The notes under the pieces: model-generated | Told to the model about the DNA's origin: nothing | Database searches by the model: none | Seen by the model: the letters and a program-made list of their open reading frames with translations, nothing else | Made by a program: the position numbers and the translations under genes | Source: Fragilaria crotonensis | Taxonomy: Eukaryota > Bacillariophyta > Fragilariophyceae > Fragilariales > Fragilariaceae | NCBI GenBank assembly: GCA_022925895.1 | Contig: JAKSYS010000553.1 | Coordinates: 1 to 42,199 of the forward strand | Direction of reading: 5' to 3' | DNA length: 42,199 bases | Part shown: piece by piece, positions 10,564-20,171 of the stretch | Layout of the letters: the number at the start of each line of letters is the position of its first letter | Numbering within the stretch: position 1 is the first letter of the stretch

Positions 10564-13463
10564 GATGCTGACTCCCCGCCTTGAGAGCTTTTGTCGTTGT
10601 ATCGACTCTCAAGGTCGGTGGCGATATCGTCCAACTTTGTTGTTGCGTGTTGCGGGAGATCGGTGGGGTCATCGACAGGTAGTGGTGTATTCACTGCCTG
10701 AGATAAAGGGGCCAAATTATCTGGTTCTTGATGCTGTGATGCAGCTACATGGTCCTCCGCTGGATCTTTTTCTTTGCAACCTGTCCGATATTTCTTTTTA
10801 ATGGGTGACGAGAACGTAACCCTGTCCAGCTGACGGTTTGGAGGTTCAGGAGAGGTGGAATGTTGCATGTCATCGTCATCCTCTGCGCGATCCTCTCTAA
10901 TTGTCATGGGTTCGCTGCCATTCGTCCGACCATTCTGTATGTGTGTCTGGGCTATCATGTCCATGAGTGCCGATATCTTATCGCTGAGTTTGTTCACTGT
11001 GCCCCCAACTCCGGCTTGTGTTTCCATAACATTCATTAGGTTCCCTTGCATCACGTCGAACCTGTGATCTAAATCATCGAATCTTGTAAATTGTCTCTCC
11101 ATGCGTTCTAGTCGCTCAGTGTTAATACGGTCCTTCCGATCAAACTCCTTTTGTTGACGCTGGATTCGAGCGTCGATTTCTTGAAATCGAGCCGTGGACG
11201 TTGACATGGAGGACAACCTGGAATTGATGGAATGATTCGAATCAGTGGACGCCTCCGTTTGAACTGTAGACCGCAGCCCGTATTGATCTCGAAGCGAGTC
11301 CAATGGAGTAGGAGGCATTGTTGGCTTTGACGTTCTGTCCGTATCCACGGATGGACGCGAGTCTCCATGTTGGGAAGACACAGACTTTGTTGATGGGTTA
11401 TGTTCCTCGGATCCTCTAGGTGTTCTTCGGAGAGACTCCGATCTTGAGTCGGATTCGTCGGATGTCTCAACACTTCCGGCTGTTCTTGTTTGTTTCCACG
11501 ATTCAGTTGAAGAGATTAATTTGTCGATAAAAGACAAATTAGCATTTACTTTAGAGACCACGTGTATCACTGTTGGAGGAGGTCCTATAGCGTCTCTGAA
11601 TCGTTCCTCTCTAATCGAAAAAGGAAACACTCGACGGCGGTACTCTTCAAACTCTTTGCGAACCGTGTCTTCGTGCTGAGGAGCCATCAGGAGAAATGAT
11701 TTTTGGTCGTATCCGCCATTAACGACGTCGACATGCGCTGATTCGTGTCCCTCCGCAGATGTAATAGATGCTGCCCAGTCCCTTGTAGTTCTCTCCATTT
11801 TTGTGCCATCCGGGAAAAACTCAGTCCTTACGGTATCCAAATTGTTAATCATTGGTGACAATTGAATGTATCGGAGCGATTTGATATAGGAATCATGCTT
11901 CTCAAACAATTTCATAGCTTCTGCCATGGTCATCTTCGCAAACGCAAATCTGGGAATATAAACGCCGGTACCCGATCCGTCCAAAGCAGAGAGTAGGGTC
12001 TGGCTCAAGGAATGGACATGATTTTTCCCGCATTGGACCACGAGATGATTAATGTCTTGGTCGAAAGGCGTGCGGCGATGAAGAACAATATTAAAGAAGG
12101 GAGTCGTGTCAGGAAGCTTGCTGCGTAAACTCTGCAGAAACCGGGTGCGATGAGTGGTACGAGGAGCTTTGAGGAGGATATATCCTGAGATAACATCTTC
12201 TCCGCTTGTGCTCTTGGAATTTGAAAACGAAGCCGTAACGTTATTCCGCTTAAAGGCTTCCTGAACTCTGGGCTGATTCTTCCAGGAAAAGGACGGTTTC
12301 GTAGTAAAACCAAAACGAATAGGAACGATGATTTGAGATTGGGAAGGTAGAACAGACAGGGAGGGAGCGATGTACGATCGCAGTTCCTCTTGTGACATTT
12401 TTGAAATGGAGTTGCAATGTTCCGTTCCTTCATCTGTCCATCTGTATAGGAGGCCATCTTCATCTCGAAAAATATCATTAAGAAGCGAGTGGATTTCAGC
12501 TGACAAGGCACTCGACTTCTGGGATAAGGCAAGAGCGACCACGTCTGCAGTCGTTTTCCAACGGAGTGAGATACGAATTGTACCATCGTTAATTGGGATG
12601 TTCAGGTTTGGAATAAGTGCAGACATCTTGCCATCCGTAGACGATGTGAATGAATTAGAGTCCTCCTTTCTTTCATTCGCGCGTGTGTGACTAATGGATG
12701 GCATGTTGGTTGCCTGCAAGTTTGACTTAATGGGCGGTCGGTTCGGAGTCAACTGGATCGGTGGGTTTTTGTGAACTGTCTTTTCGGGAATTTGAAGCTC
12801 GACTTCCATTGGTTCGTCATCTTGTTCCTCTGGAATTGGGGGTGTGGTGAATGCAAGTTGCTGTTTGAAGAGATCTGTAGTCTTGAGGACTATAGGCGTC
12901 TTCTTCAACGTTGAGGTTGCTTTCCTAGTCTGAGTACGACGTTTGGCCTTTGCCGAACTGATGACCTTATTCCAGGAATAAATGTTGGACGCACGCTTTG
13001 CCCAGTCCTCGAAACCAATAGTAGTTGTATCCACCGGGAGAACCTTGTCGGTGTGAACGGATAAATAAGGTAGCGAGAACGTATTGGCCCAAACATGAAG
13101 TTTCTGTGGAACATCAATCTTGCGATCGATATGGTACATGTATCGGTACCATACAACCAGATGAAGTTGGAGTTGATCGCTGTCGAAGTTGTTCCAGATT
13201 GGTTCGAACTGGGTGAAGGGCATGATATTGCGTCCGAGAGTAGCAAACCTATGCCAGACAGTCGGAGTGGTATCGTTGCGTTGGACGGTTTCCTCATAGA
13301 TTCGTTTGACGCGTTCGTTCTGCGTTTCAGACAAATGTTCTGGAGGAATGTCGATATCGGGAAAATCCTTCCAATCTTTCAATAAGAAACCAAAGGAATC
13401 GTCAGTGTCAGGTGGAAGAGACATAAGGAGAACTGGGGACGGGGGCTCCGCTGCTTCGGTCAT
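10560..13463 (-). CDS. LINE ORF1 protein (coiled-coil, nucleocapsid-like role inferred)
   Basis: The product is 967 residues. I chose ATG 13463 because the frame is open further upstream (to 13754) but only by reading through the target-site duplication into host flank. The N-terminal half is a compact, charged region. The middle has proline/serine-rich linkers. A long coiled coil (EIDARIQRQQKEFDRKDRIN onward, including LERMERQFTRFDDLDHRFDV) lies near the C-terminal quarter. No zinc knuckle or RRM is obvious to me. Position and coiled coil suggest an RNA-binding chaperone that multimerises, as for ORF1 proteins of other LINEs. The stop codon shares bases with the next start (ATGA), a layout known from termination-reinitiation. 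Confidence 0.8.
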   Translation of the reverse strand: MTEAAEPPSPVLLMSLPPDTDDSFGFLLKDWKDFPDIDIPPEHLSETQNERVKRIYEETVQRNDTTPTVWHRFATLGRNIMPFTQFEPIWNNFDSDQLQLHLVVWYRYMYHIDRKIDVPQKLHVWANTFSLPYLSVHTDKVLPVDTTTIGFEDWAKRASNIYSWNKVISSAKAKRRTQTRKATSTLKKTPIVLKTTDLFKQQLAFTTPPIPEEQDDEPMEVELQIPEKTVHKNPPIQLTPNRPPIKSNLQATNMPSISHTRANERKEDSNSFTSSTDGKMSALIPNLNIPINDGTIRISLRWKTTADVVALALSQKSSALSAEIHSLLNDIFRDEDGLLYRWTDEGTEHCNSISKMSQEELRSYIAPSLSVLPSQSQIIVPIRFGFTTKPSFSWKNQPRVQEAFKRNNVTASFSNSKSTSGEDVISGYILLKAPRTTHRTRFLQSLRSKLPDTTPFFNIVLHRRTPFDQDINHLVVQCGKNHVHSLSQTLLSALDGSGTGVYIPRFAFAKMTMAEAMKLFEKHDSYIKSLRYIQLSPMINNLDTVRTEFFPDGTKMERTTRDWAASITSAEGHESAHVDVVNGGYDQKSFLLMAPQHEDTVRKEFEEYRRRVFPFSIREERFRDAIGPPPTVIHVVSKVNANLSFIDKLISSTESWKQTRTAGSVETSDESDSRSESLRRTPRGSEEHNPSTKSVSSQHGDSRPSVDTDRTSKPTMPPTPLDSLRDQYGLRSTVQTEASTDSNHSINSRLSSMSTSTARFQEIDARIQRQQKEFDRKDRINTERLERMERQFTRFDDLDHRFDVMQGNLMNVMETQAGVGGTVNKLSDKISALMDMIAQTHIQNGRTNGSEPMTIREDRAEDDDDMQHSTSPEPPNRQLDRVTFSSPIKKKYRTGCKEKDPAEDHVAASQHQEPDNLAPLSQAVNTPLPVDDPTDLPQHATTKLDDIATDLESRYNDKSSQGGESAS

Positions 13464-13557
13464 GGTGGTGACGCGCACGAAGGCCTCGGTGGTTTTACTA
13501 CGGTAAAGCGGTTGACGGACGGACTGGTGTTTCAAATTCTTAATACTAGAAATTGTG

Positions 13558-13573
13558 TGTCGCATGTACTCCA
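13558..13573. repeat. LINE target-site duplication, right copy
   Basis: An exact match to 4474-4489. It abuts the 5' end of the element, whose first sense bases run CACAATTTC. Confidence 0.85.
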
Positions 13574-14017
13574 GTCTCCAGTAATAGGGAGTACTGTAGT
13601 AGATTACACGAATGGTATGGCATACATGCATGGTTTCGCTAGAGTACTTCTCTACTGGAGTACTACAACCATGTACGAGGTTTTGGTGTAGTCCGGAGTT
13701 GGGCGTGCGGATTGGGATCTGTGGATTGTGTTTGACCTTGACACGACCGAACACTCATTCCTCACAAAATACTTGCCCATGTCGCGAAGCAAATCAATGC
13801 CTGACTATCAATGGAAGTGACTGAAGATTAATCGCGCTGCACACTCATGATATCAAGCTGAAGGCTAATGCGTAAGTCCAAACGCATGTTGCTGATACGT
13901 GATACCTGAGGCTACAGACAATTTCGCTTGCAAGGATAGGGCAATACAAGGCATGCTAGTTTCGAAAAGATAATTTAATGTCATGAAGCGAGACGCATAA
14001 CCATCATCAGAGACTAA
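13574..14017. other. Intergenic stretch between LINE and crotonase gene
   Basis: No coding support. It contains several GTACT-type motifs (for example near 13587 and 13640-13668) and would hold the 3' end of the crotonase transcript. Confidence 0.4.
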
Positions 14018-14917
14018 TTACTTCCGACTGTACTCATCGAACGTTGGATCCACGCGGCCCACCACAGCATCCAGCCCAGCTCCCCAATCTCCTCGATTGT
14101 AGCAGACAGCTTGTGCATAGGCTTCACGCAGCAAGGTTGACTCTAAACCTTCGTCTTGGCGATGTCGCAAGGTTTGTATCATTGAGCGAATAGACACCGG
14201 GTGCTGGGCCGCAACTTCTTCAGCAAGTTTGTGTGCTTCGTCCTTAACTTTGTCAGCCTCGACCAACCGGTTCACCAAACCCAATTCGAAGGCTTCTTCA
14301 CCGGAGAGGAACCTACCGGTCAGTAGAATTTCATTTACTTTAGCCGACGATCCCAGCGATTGTTGCAGTAGATGTGAAACGCCCATGCCAGTGTGGATAC
14401 CCAATTTGCTAAAGGTGAAGCCGAACTTGCGAGGTCCAGGCGAGGTGACTCGCATATCACATGCCAAGGCCAAGCCAACGCCTGCACCAACAGCTGGTCC
14501 TTGGATTGCGGCGACGACAGGCACCGGTAAGCTTCGAATGCATAGGAAGGATTTGTAGAAACTCAACATGGCATCGGAATTCTTGTGCACAGGATACTTC
14601 CCAAGGGATTGAAGCCAATCAAAGTTTCCTCCAGCAGAAAATGCGAAATCTCCAGAACTCTGAAGCACCATGGCATTGATATTCTTGGAGCCTTCTGTGA
14701 GGTCCGCGTGAATATGTCGGATCGCTGCGGAGAATTCTCTCCCCATCTCCACGGTCAAGGCGTTGTAGGTTTTAGGGGATTCCAACGTTATCGTTCCAAC
14801 TTTTTTCACCTCATCAAGTTCCCAGGAGACCAGCGAACTCGTGGAGAGAAGCCTATTGAGGGTCCGCGGCCTCCAAAGTGCGGTTGATGTTAATTGGCGT
14901 GGGCGCATCATGGTCAT
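14018..14917 (-). CDS. Crotonase-fold (enoyl-CoA hydratase/isomerase family) protein, probably mitochondrial
   Basis: The product is 299 residues in a single exon. The first 25-30 residues are rich in Arg, Ser, Thr and Leu with no acids (RPRQLTSTALWRPRTLNRLL), as in a mitochondrial transit peptide. The crotonase core follows: VGTITLESPKTYNALT, the first oxyanion-hole strand FSAGGNFDWL, and the second GPAVGAGVGLALACD. The two glutamates that catalyse hydration in classical enoyl-CoA hydratases (GGCE and the PE of FAQPE) align with Val and Lys here (GAGVG, FTFSKLGI). So the protein probably binds acyl-CoA but is not an ordinary hydratase; isomerase, thioesterase or another crotonase activity is possible. 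It is divergent from the gene starting at 15300. Confidence 0.85.
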   Translation of the reverse strand: MTMMRPRQLTSTALWRPRTLNRLLSTSSLVSWELDEVKKVGTITLESPKTYNALTVEMGREFSAAIRHIHADLTEGSKNINAMVLQSSGDFAFSAGGNFDWLQSLGKYPVHKNSDAMLSFYKSFLCIRSLPVPVVAAIQGPAVGAGVGLALACDMRVTSPGPRKFGFTFSKLGIHTGMGVSHLLQQSLGSSAKVNEILLTGRFLSGEEAFELGLVNRLVEADKVKDEAHKLAEEVAAQHPVSIRSMIQTLRHRQDEGLESTLLREAYAQAVCYNRGDWGAGLDAVVGRVDPTFDEYSRK

Positions 14918-15299
14918 CGGTTGTTAGCGTGGAGGTTTTGATCAGTTTTCCCACAAAGGATATAATACTTGGATCAACTTCCCACATCAGGGTTCTCATT
15001 TGTCAGCGGAGTACAGTATGCCTACATTGGGGTACTCCAGTACAAGTATGGCTAAGTATAAGATACAGTTCGTGTTTTTTGTGTCCTAGAGTATACACGA
15101 GTCACACAGGAAACGGGAATGCACTTCGGACGCCCGCGTCCCACGCCCCTTGGCGACAGCTTCAATCGCCGGCGCAACAAGCAATCATCCCTGAACACTC
15201 AATGCCCGTTGCGCATTGGCAGACAAGCGACATCGCATTACACTGTTCTGTTGTTTTGATTACGCTCATTCGATTGGAAACTCGATTTCGTTTCTCATC
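14918..15299. promoter_or_regulatory. Shared divergent upstream region
   Basis: A 382-base gap lies between the start codons of two divergently transcribed genes, so both promoters must lie here. GTACT palindromes cluster at 15009-15050. No canonical TATA box that I would trust. Confidence 0.4.
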
Positions 15300-15747
15300 A
15301 TGACATCACCGCTTGAAGTTGATCCAGGTATAGATCCGAATGATTCGCTGCAGCCGACCGGAGGATACCGACGAGGGCAACGTGACCAGGTGTCGGTTCC
15401 TCAGCCCTACTCTCTGAGCGATAACAGACACGTACTGGCGCTGCCTTATGTGTTTCTTATCCTCGTTATGCAATCCATGTATCAGCTCATGAAGCAAATC
15501 GTTGGGGATCCCGCTAACATGGTGCGTGAATTTTTTTGCGGTGAATCAAGAAGTGAACGACATACTGCAAGAACTTCCTGAAGAACAGAAAGAGCAACGA
15601 CGTCAGATCGAAAGTGCCCACGAAGAGCAAATCGACCAACGCCATAGACTGGAGGTACTGCAACGCCGAATACAGACATTTGAGGAACGGAGAGCTGCCC
15701 GGGAAAGCAACTATGAGATTCCAGATTTAAAGATTGCTCCTGAATGA
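15300..15747 (+). CDS. Small single-pass membrane protein with C-terminal coiled coil, 1-base frameshift
   Basis: About 148 residues if the frame is restored. The soluble N-terminus (about 45 residues) precedes one hydrophobic segment (LALPYVFLILVMQSMYQLM) and then a highly charged helical region rich in Glu, Gln and Arg (LQELPEEQKEQRRQ and onward), which looks like a coiled coil. The two halves are in different frames. Removing one T from the seven-T run at 15531-15537 joins them as ...VREFF-AVNQEV... with no other change. A spliced intron does not explain it, because GT-AG pairs there are too short or give the wrong phase. I do not recognise the family. Confidence 0.6.
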
Positions 15748-16151
15748 ATGAAGAACCCTGAATCATCTTGCGCGTGGGGCACAGAATAAGATCGTACTCA
15801 GAGAGCTTGCTATAACATGCGTGCTTACACCGGCGCTACCTCGTTGTAATCTCACTAAAACGCTCATTCTCTATCATTAAGAAAATCACCATTATTCCGT
15901 ATAGCGTATGAAATATAGCATCGCTAGCGTACAGTATTGTTTCCGGGTTCGTGGTACATTACTTCAGCTTTAGCACCGCGGTATGCAGAATCGCTATAGC
16001 TGCAACGTGTTGCACTACCAGTACCAGGTACAACAGGTAGTCACACACACACTCAACACTCGACCTTCAGCTCATCAAATGCGACGACCGGTCTGCCACC
16101 TAGCACACCTTGGCAGAGATATCAACAGTGACGAAGGCCGCAACGTGCGGC
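15748..16151. other. Intergenic, nothing recognisable
   Basis: The short frames here lack support. An upstream non-coding exon of the following gene is possible: a CAG-GTAGTC donor lies near 16037-16043 and an ATCAACAG acceptor near 16127. I cannot confirm it. Confidence 0.3.
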
Positions 16152-16547
16152 ATGGTTACCACCCAGAAACCAGAATCAGCAACAAAGCCAGATTCCTCTT
16201 CCGGACAAGACGAGAAACGATCGTCAACGACGGACGTTGGAAAGCTGAGCAGGGCGTGGAGGTCGTTAGTTTCGTCGATAGTGGTGACGACGAGGTCGGC
16301 TGAAAAGGTGGCGACGAACCCTGACAGTAATTCCAAGGAATTGGAGGACGCAGTTGAACAGACTGTGAAAGCTCGACAAGAGTTTCGACGATGCATCACC
16401 ACACTTGAGGCTCAATTGTTGGGACAGGCGAAAGAGACGGAAGCCCTCCTTGGGTTGCTTCAAAGTCAACCGAGGCTCGGTCACAAGCGAAAGCGACAAG
16501 AACTTGAGAATGGTAATGTCAAGGAAGCCACACTGCATTATAGTTGA
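16152..16547 (+). CDS. Small hypothetical protein with coiled coil and basic tail
   Basis: 131 residues from ATG 16152. The N-terminal third is Ser/Thr/Lys-rich and probably disordered. A helical segment with regular heptads follows (KELEDAVEQTVKARQEFRRC, then LEAQLLGQAKETEALLGLL), and then a basic cluster, HKRKRQE, that could be a nuclear signal. The shape resembles small subunits of transcription or chromatin complexes, but no specific family is recognised. It converges on the acyl-CoA synthetase gene with 72 bases between stops. Confidence 0.5.
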   Translation: MVTTQKPESATKPDSSSGQDEKRSSTTDVGKLSRAWRSLVSSIVVTTRSAEKVATNPDSNSKELEDAVEQTVKARQEFRRCITTLEAQLLGQAKETEALLGLLQSQPRLGHKRKRQELENGNVKEATLHYS

Positions 16548-16619
16548 AAATCCAGTAAGAATTTGCCATTACTATGCAATAATTTACAAGTGTGTCTGTG
16601 AGCGTATTGGAAGGAACGT

Positions 16620-19009
16620 TCAGAGTTTCTCTCCGTAACGTTCCATGACACTGGCTCGCTTCACCTTGTACGACTGTGTGAGAAGACCGTTGACCATGGC
16701 AAAAGGCTCAAGTGTTATGTAGATTTCATTCACTTGTTCCCATGCCCGGAAACCTTTGGTTGCCCTTTTGGTATCTGCCACTAGCGCATTCTTTAAGGAG
16801 TCTGCTTGTCGCAGCCTTTCGGCAGCACTGCTGAGGATAACAGCATTTTGCTTCCAGTCCTCGGGCGTGCACTTTGGATCGTTGATTTTTTCATTTGCTT
16901 TTTGAAGGACCTCCCCGTCCTGTGCTTGCAAGAAACCAGCATTGACCAGTTCACTTGGATTCAGCACAACGATGGCCACTAGCTTCCTCCCATCCTGTCC
17001 CGTCAACATGACCTGTTCGATCAGGTCAGAGGTACTCAAGATGGCATCCTCGATTGGAGACGGTTCAATGTTTTCACCATTGGACAGAACAATGGTATCC
17101 TTCGCTCGACCAGTCAAGATCAGGTCACCAGTGGCTGGGTTGATCATCCCCAAATCTCCGGTATCGAACCAACCAAACTTGTCGATCGCCTTTGCGGTAG
17201 CATCAGGATTCTTGTAGTAGCCTCGCATAACTTGTGGACCTCTACCAAGGATGACGCCTGGAGTACCATTCGGCAAAGCTGCTCTCTCAATGTCTCCAGC
17301 TTTCGCCTCCGGATCCACAACACGTATCTCCGTCTCAAAGGTTGCCTTTCCTGTGCATCCCGCAGTCACTAAGTTAGCATCCTTGCGACGATGCGCCAAC
17401 AGAGGCGAACATTCGGTGAGACCGTATCCAACAATAATGGATAATCCGCAATTCTCATAAAAAGTCTCTAGAGAGCTAGCCAAAGCACTGCCTCCAGAAA
17501 TAATTGTCTTAATATGACCTCCAAAGCCATCTTGTACTTTGCTCCATACCAACTTATTTCCAACAGCGTTCACTGGGGCCAAGCACGCAACAATAAGCTT
17601 GCTCTTGATGCGTGTCAAGGTATCAGGCACGGCACTGCCAACAACAAGACCTTTTGCAATCTTGGAATGCTTGGCCTTCAATCCCGAAGTAGTCGTAAAG
17701 ATCTTTACGAGAGTCTGAGCAACCGCACTTCCTTTGGCGAATTTGTCTTGCACTCCCTGAGCGACCTTCTCCAGAACACGTGGGACCAACACCATCCACT
17801 GCGGTTTGTGCTTGGCCAGGTCATTCTTGAAACTGCGAATAGACGAGTACACAACATTGCAACCACGTGATGCCATCCACAGTTCGAATGTCCTTTCCGT
17901 GATATGCCAAACAGGAAGCAAAGATACCATCGTTTCACCGGGAAGCGGATCACCATCTTCGTAAGGCAGGCTCGGCATAATGCGATGGCCAATCTGATGC
18001 AAGAGATTGCCGTGTTCCAGCATGACTCCTTTCGGGCGACCGGTCGTTCCAGATGTGTAGACTATGGTTGACAAATCGCTCAGCCCTATGGTCGGCAGTT
18101 GGTCATCGGAAGCTGGCGTCGCACTCGCCAGCAATTCAGCAAATACCAGCACCTGGATACCGAGATCTTTTGCCATTTCCTGAATCTGGTCCGCTGATGA
18201 CTTCTCCCGGTGCAACAGAATTACCGTCTTTACTGGTCCAAACATGTCGTTCTTCAAGCCCAACCCGTTGAGGCCCTGAGCCTTTGCATCTCTCGCCAAT
18301 TTCTGCAGTAGCTTAGGACCTTGCATGACAACTAATCCAGCACTGTCCGAGTGTTCATAAATGTATCGCAATTCATCCGGTGGGGCATCGGCGCCACGAA
18401 CTGCGGATGCCCCGCCCGCGAGTTGGATCCCGTGATCGGCCATGAGCCATCGTGCCGAATTCTCTCCCAAAATGGCAACATTCTGTCCCTTTTTGACACC
18501 GAGAGACTGGAACACCGACGCTGATCGTCGCACTAGATCATCCATTTCGGAAAATGTAACATCGACAGTCTCGTCGCACATGTGTTCATCGAACAAGGCG
18601 CGTTTGGAGCCGCATATCTTTGATAGCTCGGACCACAGTTTGGGACAGTTCGTAAGGGTATCGCGCATGCGTCGGAGGTCGTTGATAAGCGGGTCGGAGG
18701 CATAATCGAGAGACCCTTCCTCGAGCAAACTGGCACGAGGTGTATTCGTCTTGGATGCCGAAACCGAGGAAACGCTATCGCCGAACAATATCTCCTGCTC
18801 GTCAGTAGACAACTGCAGGGTGTGAGAGTTTCGAAGAACAAAGCGAAGGTAATGCTTGTATGAAGATGAAAACTAACCTTTTCCGCAGTTGAGAACTGGG
18901 CCATCGAATCACGGTAGGATGATCCCTTCGTCACCATCAATGCTGGTGCGAACCCATGAATGGATGCGACCAACATCAAGAACGGTGTCAACAAGATGGA
19001 TACCTTCAT
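16620..19009 (-). CDS. Plastid-targeted long-chain acyl-CoA synthetase (AMP-binding), two exons
   Basis: Exon 1 is 19009-18878 and exon 2 is 18812-16620, with a 65-base GTTAGT...CAG intron at 18877-18813 in phase 0. The product is 774 residues. The N-terminus is a signal peptide (MKVSILLTPFLMLVASIHG) ending in ASIH-GFAP, followed by a Ser-rich transit-like stretch. This is the bipartite plastid presequence of diatoms, with Phe at the cleavage site. The enzyme domain activates fatty acids as acyl-AMP and then acyl-CoA. Its motifs include the phosphate-binding loop YTSGTTGRPKG, GYGLTECSPL, the hinge-region GWFDTGDLG and LTGRAKDTIVLSNGENIEP. Length and motif order match eukaryotic long-chain synthetases. 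The frame is open upstream to an ATG at 19222, but that start would bury the signal peptide, so I prefer 19009. Confidence 0.9.
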
Positions 19010-20171
19010 TTTTTGCTTCGTTTTTCTTGAGAATTTCCGAGAGCTTGATCCGATTGTCGCAACCTCGTCAATATAACAGGGGGATGGTGGCGGTTGGCGG
19101 TGCTCTTCCTTGGTTACTGCTGGCTCCTGAGCGATGCGAACATCAAACAAATCATCAAGATCTTCAACGCTTGAGGTGCTGAATCCGGGTCCACTTGGAA
19201 CTTCGTATGATTCGAAATGCACATGTCACACCAGACACCAGTGAAGTGCTGGAGTACCCCAGTACTAGTACCTGGTACTCCTCTTTACGGTACAAGTTCA
19301 GACTGTGCCCATGTTGATGTAAAGAAAGCACACACAGTCATAGACGATAAACGATAAACATTGAAGCACCTCGCTCTATGATAGCATTGGACGCAGCCAC
19401 GTAGACAAGTACCGTGGTGTCTGGAACCCAGTAATCTGCTCATGCAATGTCATACTGGTACAAGTACTATAACCAAGTACCAGCGACGTACAAAGACTGT
19501 ACAAATACAGACAAAAAACATGACTGGCGACTGGCGATTGATCGTGATCCGTGATTTAGTGGTCGTGAAGCCAATCTTGCACTACTTGGAGTACTGTACG
19601 AAATATGCTCGCAGTTGATCTCCTTTCACGAGTTACTCGAGTACCTGAGCGCACTATTGGAAACCGGATTGATGACATTTATCATGTATGTACGGAACGT
19701 GATGAAGCTTTTAATCAATTAAATGTTAATTGTCGCGTGTGGTTGGACCAATACGAACATCGACTTTAATGAACCCTTGCCATTCATGTCACAGTTGAAG
19801 GTTGAAGGAGATCTCAAAGCCTTAGGTGCGCTCGAGAACATGTTTCGGAGAGCTTTTTACCCGCTCTATATAGGCCCTTTAAAAAAATATTTATCATCCA
19901 GGATTTTATAGTCGCGGCTGACCTGGCTTGTGTTCACGAGAGGTTTGTCCCGATGCATTTGTGGTATCAAACTCACACCCAAGACCCAAGTCTCAGTTCT
20001 CCATACAAAGTGCGCTAGTGTCACAAGGACTACAAATAACTCGCCAACGCTTGCGTATGCATATAATATTGACGAACAGCCAGTTGGTTTAACATTGGTG
20101 AATCATATCAGAAAGCAGCACAGGTTGTGATTGCAAAGCGCGTGAAGTCTATCGAGACAACGAATACAACG
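19010..20171. promoter_or_regulatory. Long divergent intergenic region with GTAC palindromes
   Basis: The region separates the acyl-CoA synthetase (-) from the gene at 20172 (+). It contains dense palindrome clusters near 19248-19290 (CCAGTACTAGTACCTGGTAC) and 19452-19482. No coding support except short random frames. Confidence 0.45.

Larger units (their letters stand above)
4490..13557 (-). mobile_element. Full-length LINE (non-LTR retrotransposon) with ORF1, APE endonuclease, RT and RNase H
   Basis: The limits are set by the exact 16-base duplications, giving a 9,068-base element. In sense orientation it has a leader of about 94 bases, ORF1 (10560-13463), an endonuclease frame (9322-10563) and a reverse transcriptase/RNase H frame (4628 to about 9541), then about 138 bases of 3' UTR. 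The sense strand ends in a short T run (A's at 4490-4497 on the plus strand), not poly(A). There are no LTRs, integrase or protease. An APE-type endonuclease with an RNase H domain and a CCHC-like C-terminal zinc motif resembles the I-like group of LINEs; this clade assignment is inferred from domain order only. A perfect duplication and long intact frames point to a recent insertion. Confidence 0.88.

Noticed and set aside
13464-13754. A longer N-terminus for LINE ORF1.
   Set aside because: It would read across the target-site duplication into host DNA; the element starts at 13557.
15531-15560. A short intron in the small membrane protein gene.
   Set aside because: Available GT-AG pairs are about 29 bases and give the wrong phase; loss of one T from the T7 run explains the frame more simply.
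16620-18812. Acyl-CoA synthetase starting at 18812.
   Set aside because: That codon is TTG and sits exactly at a splice acceptor; the spliced first exon supplies a convincing start and plastid presequence.
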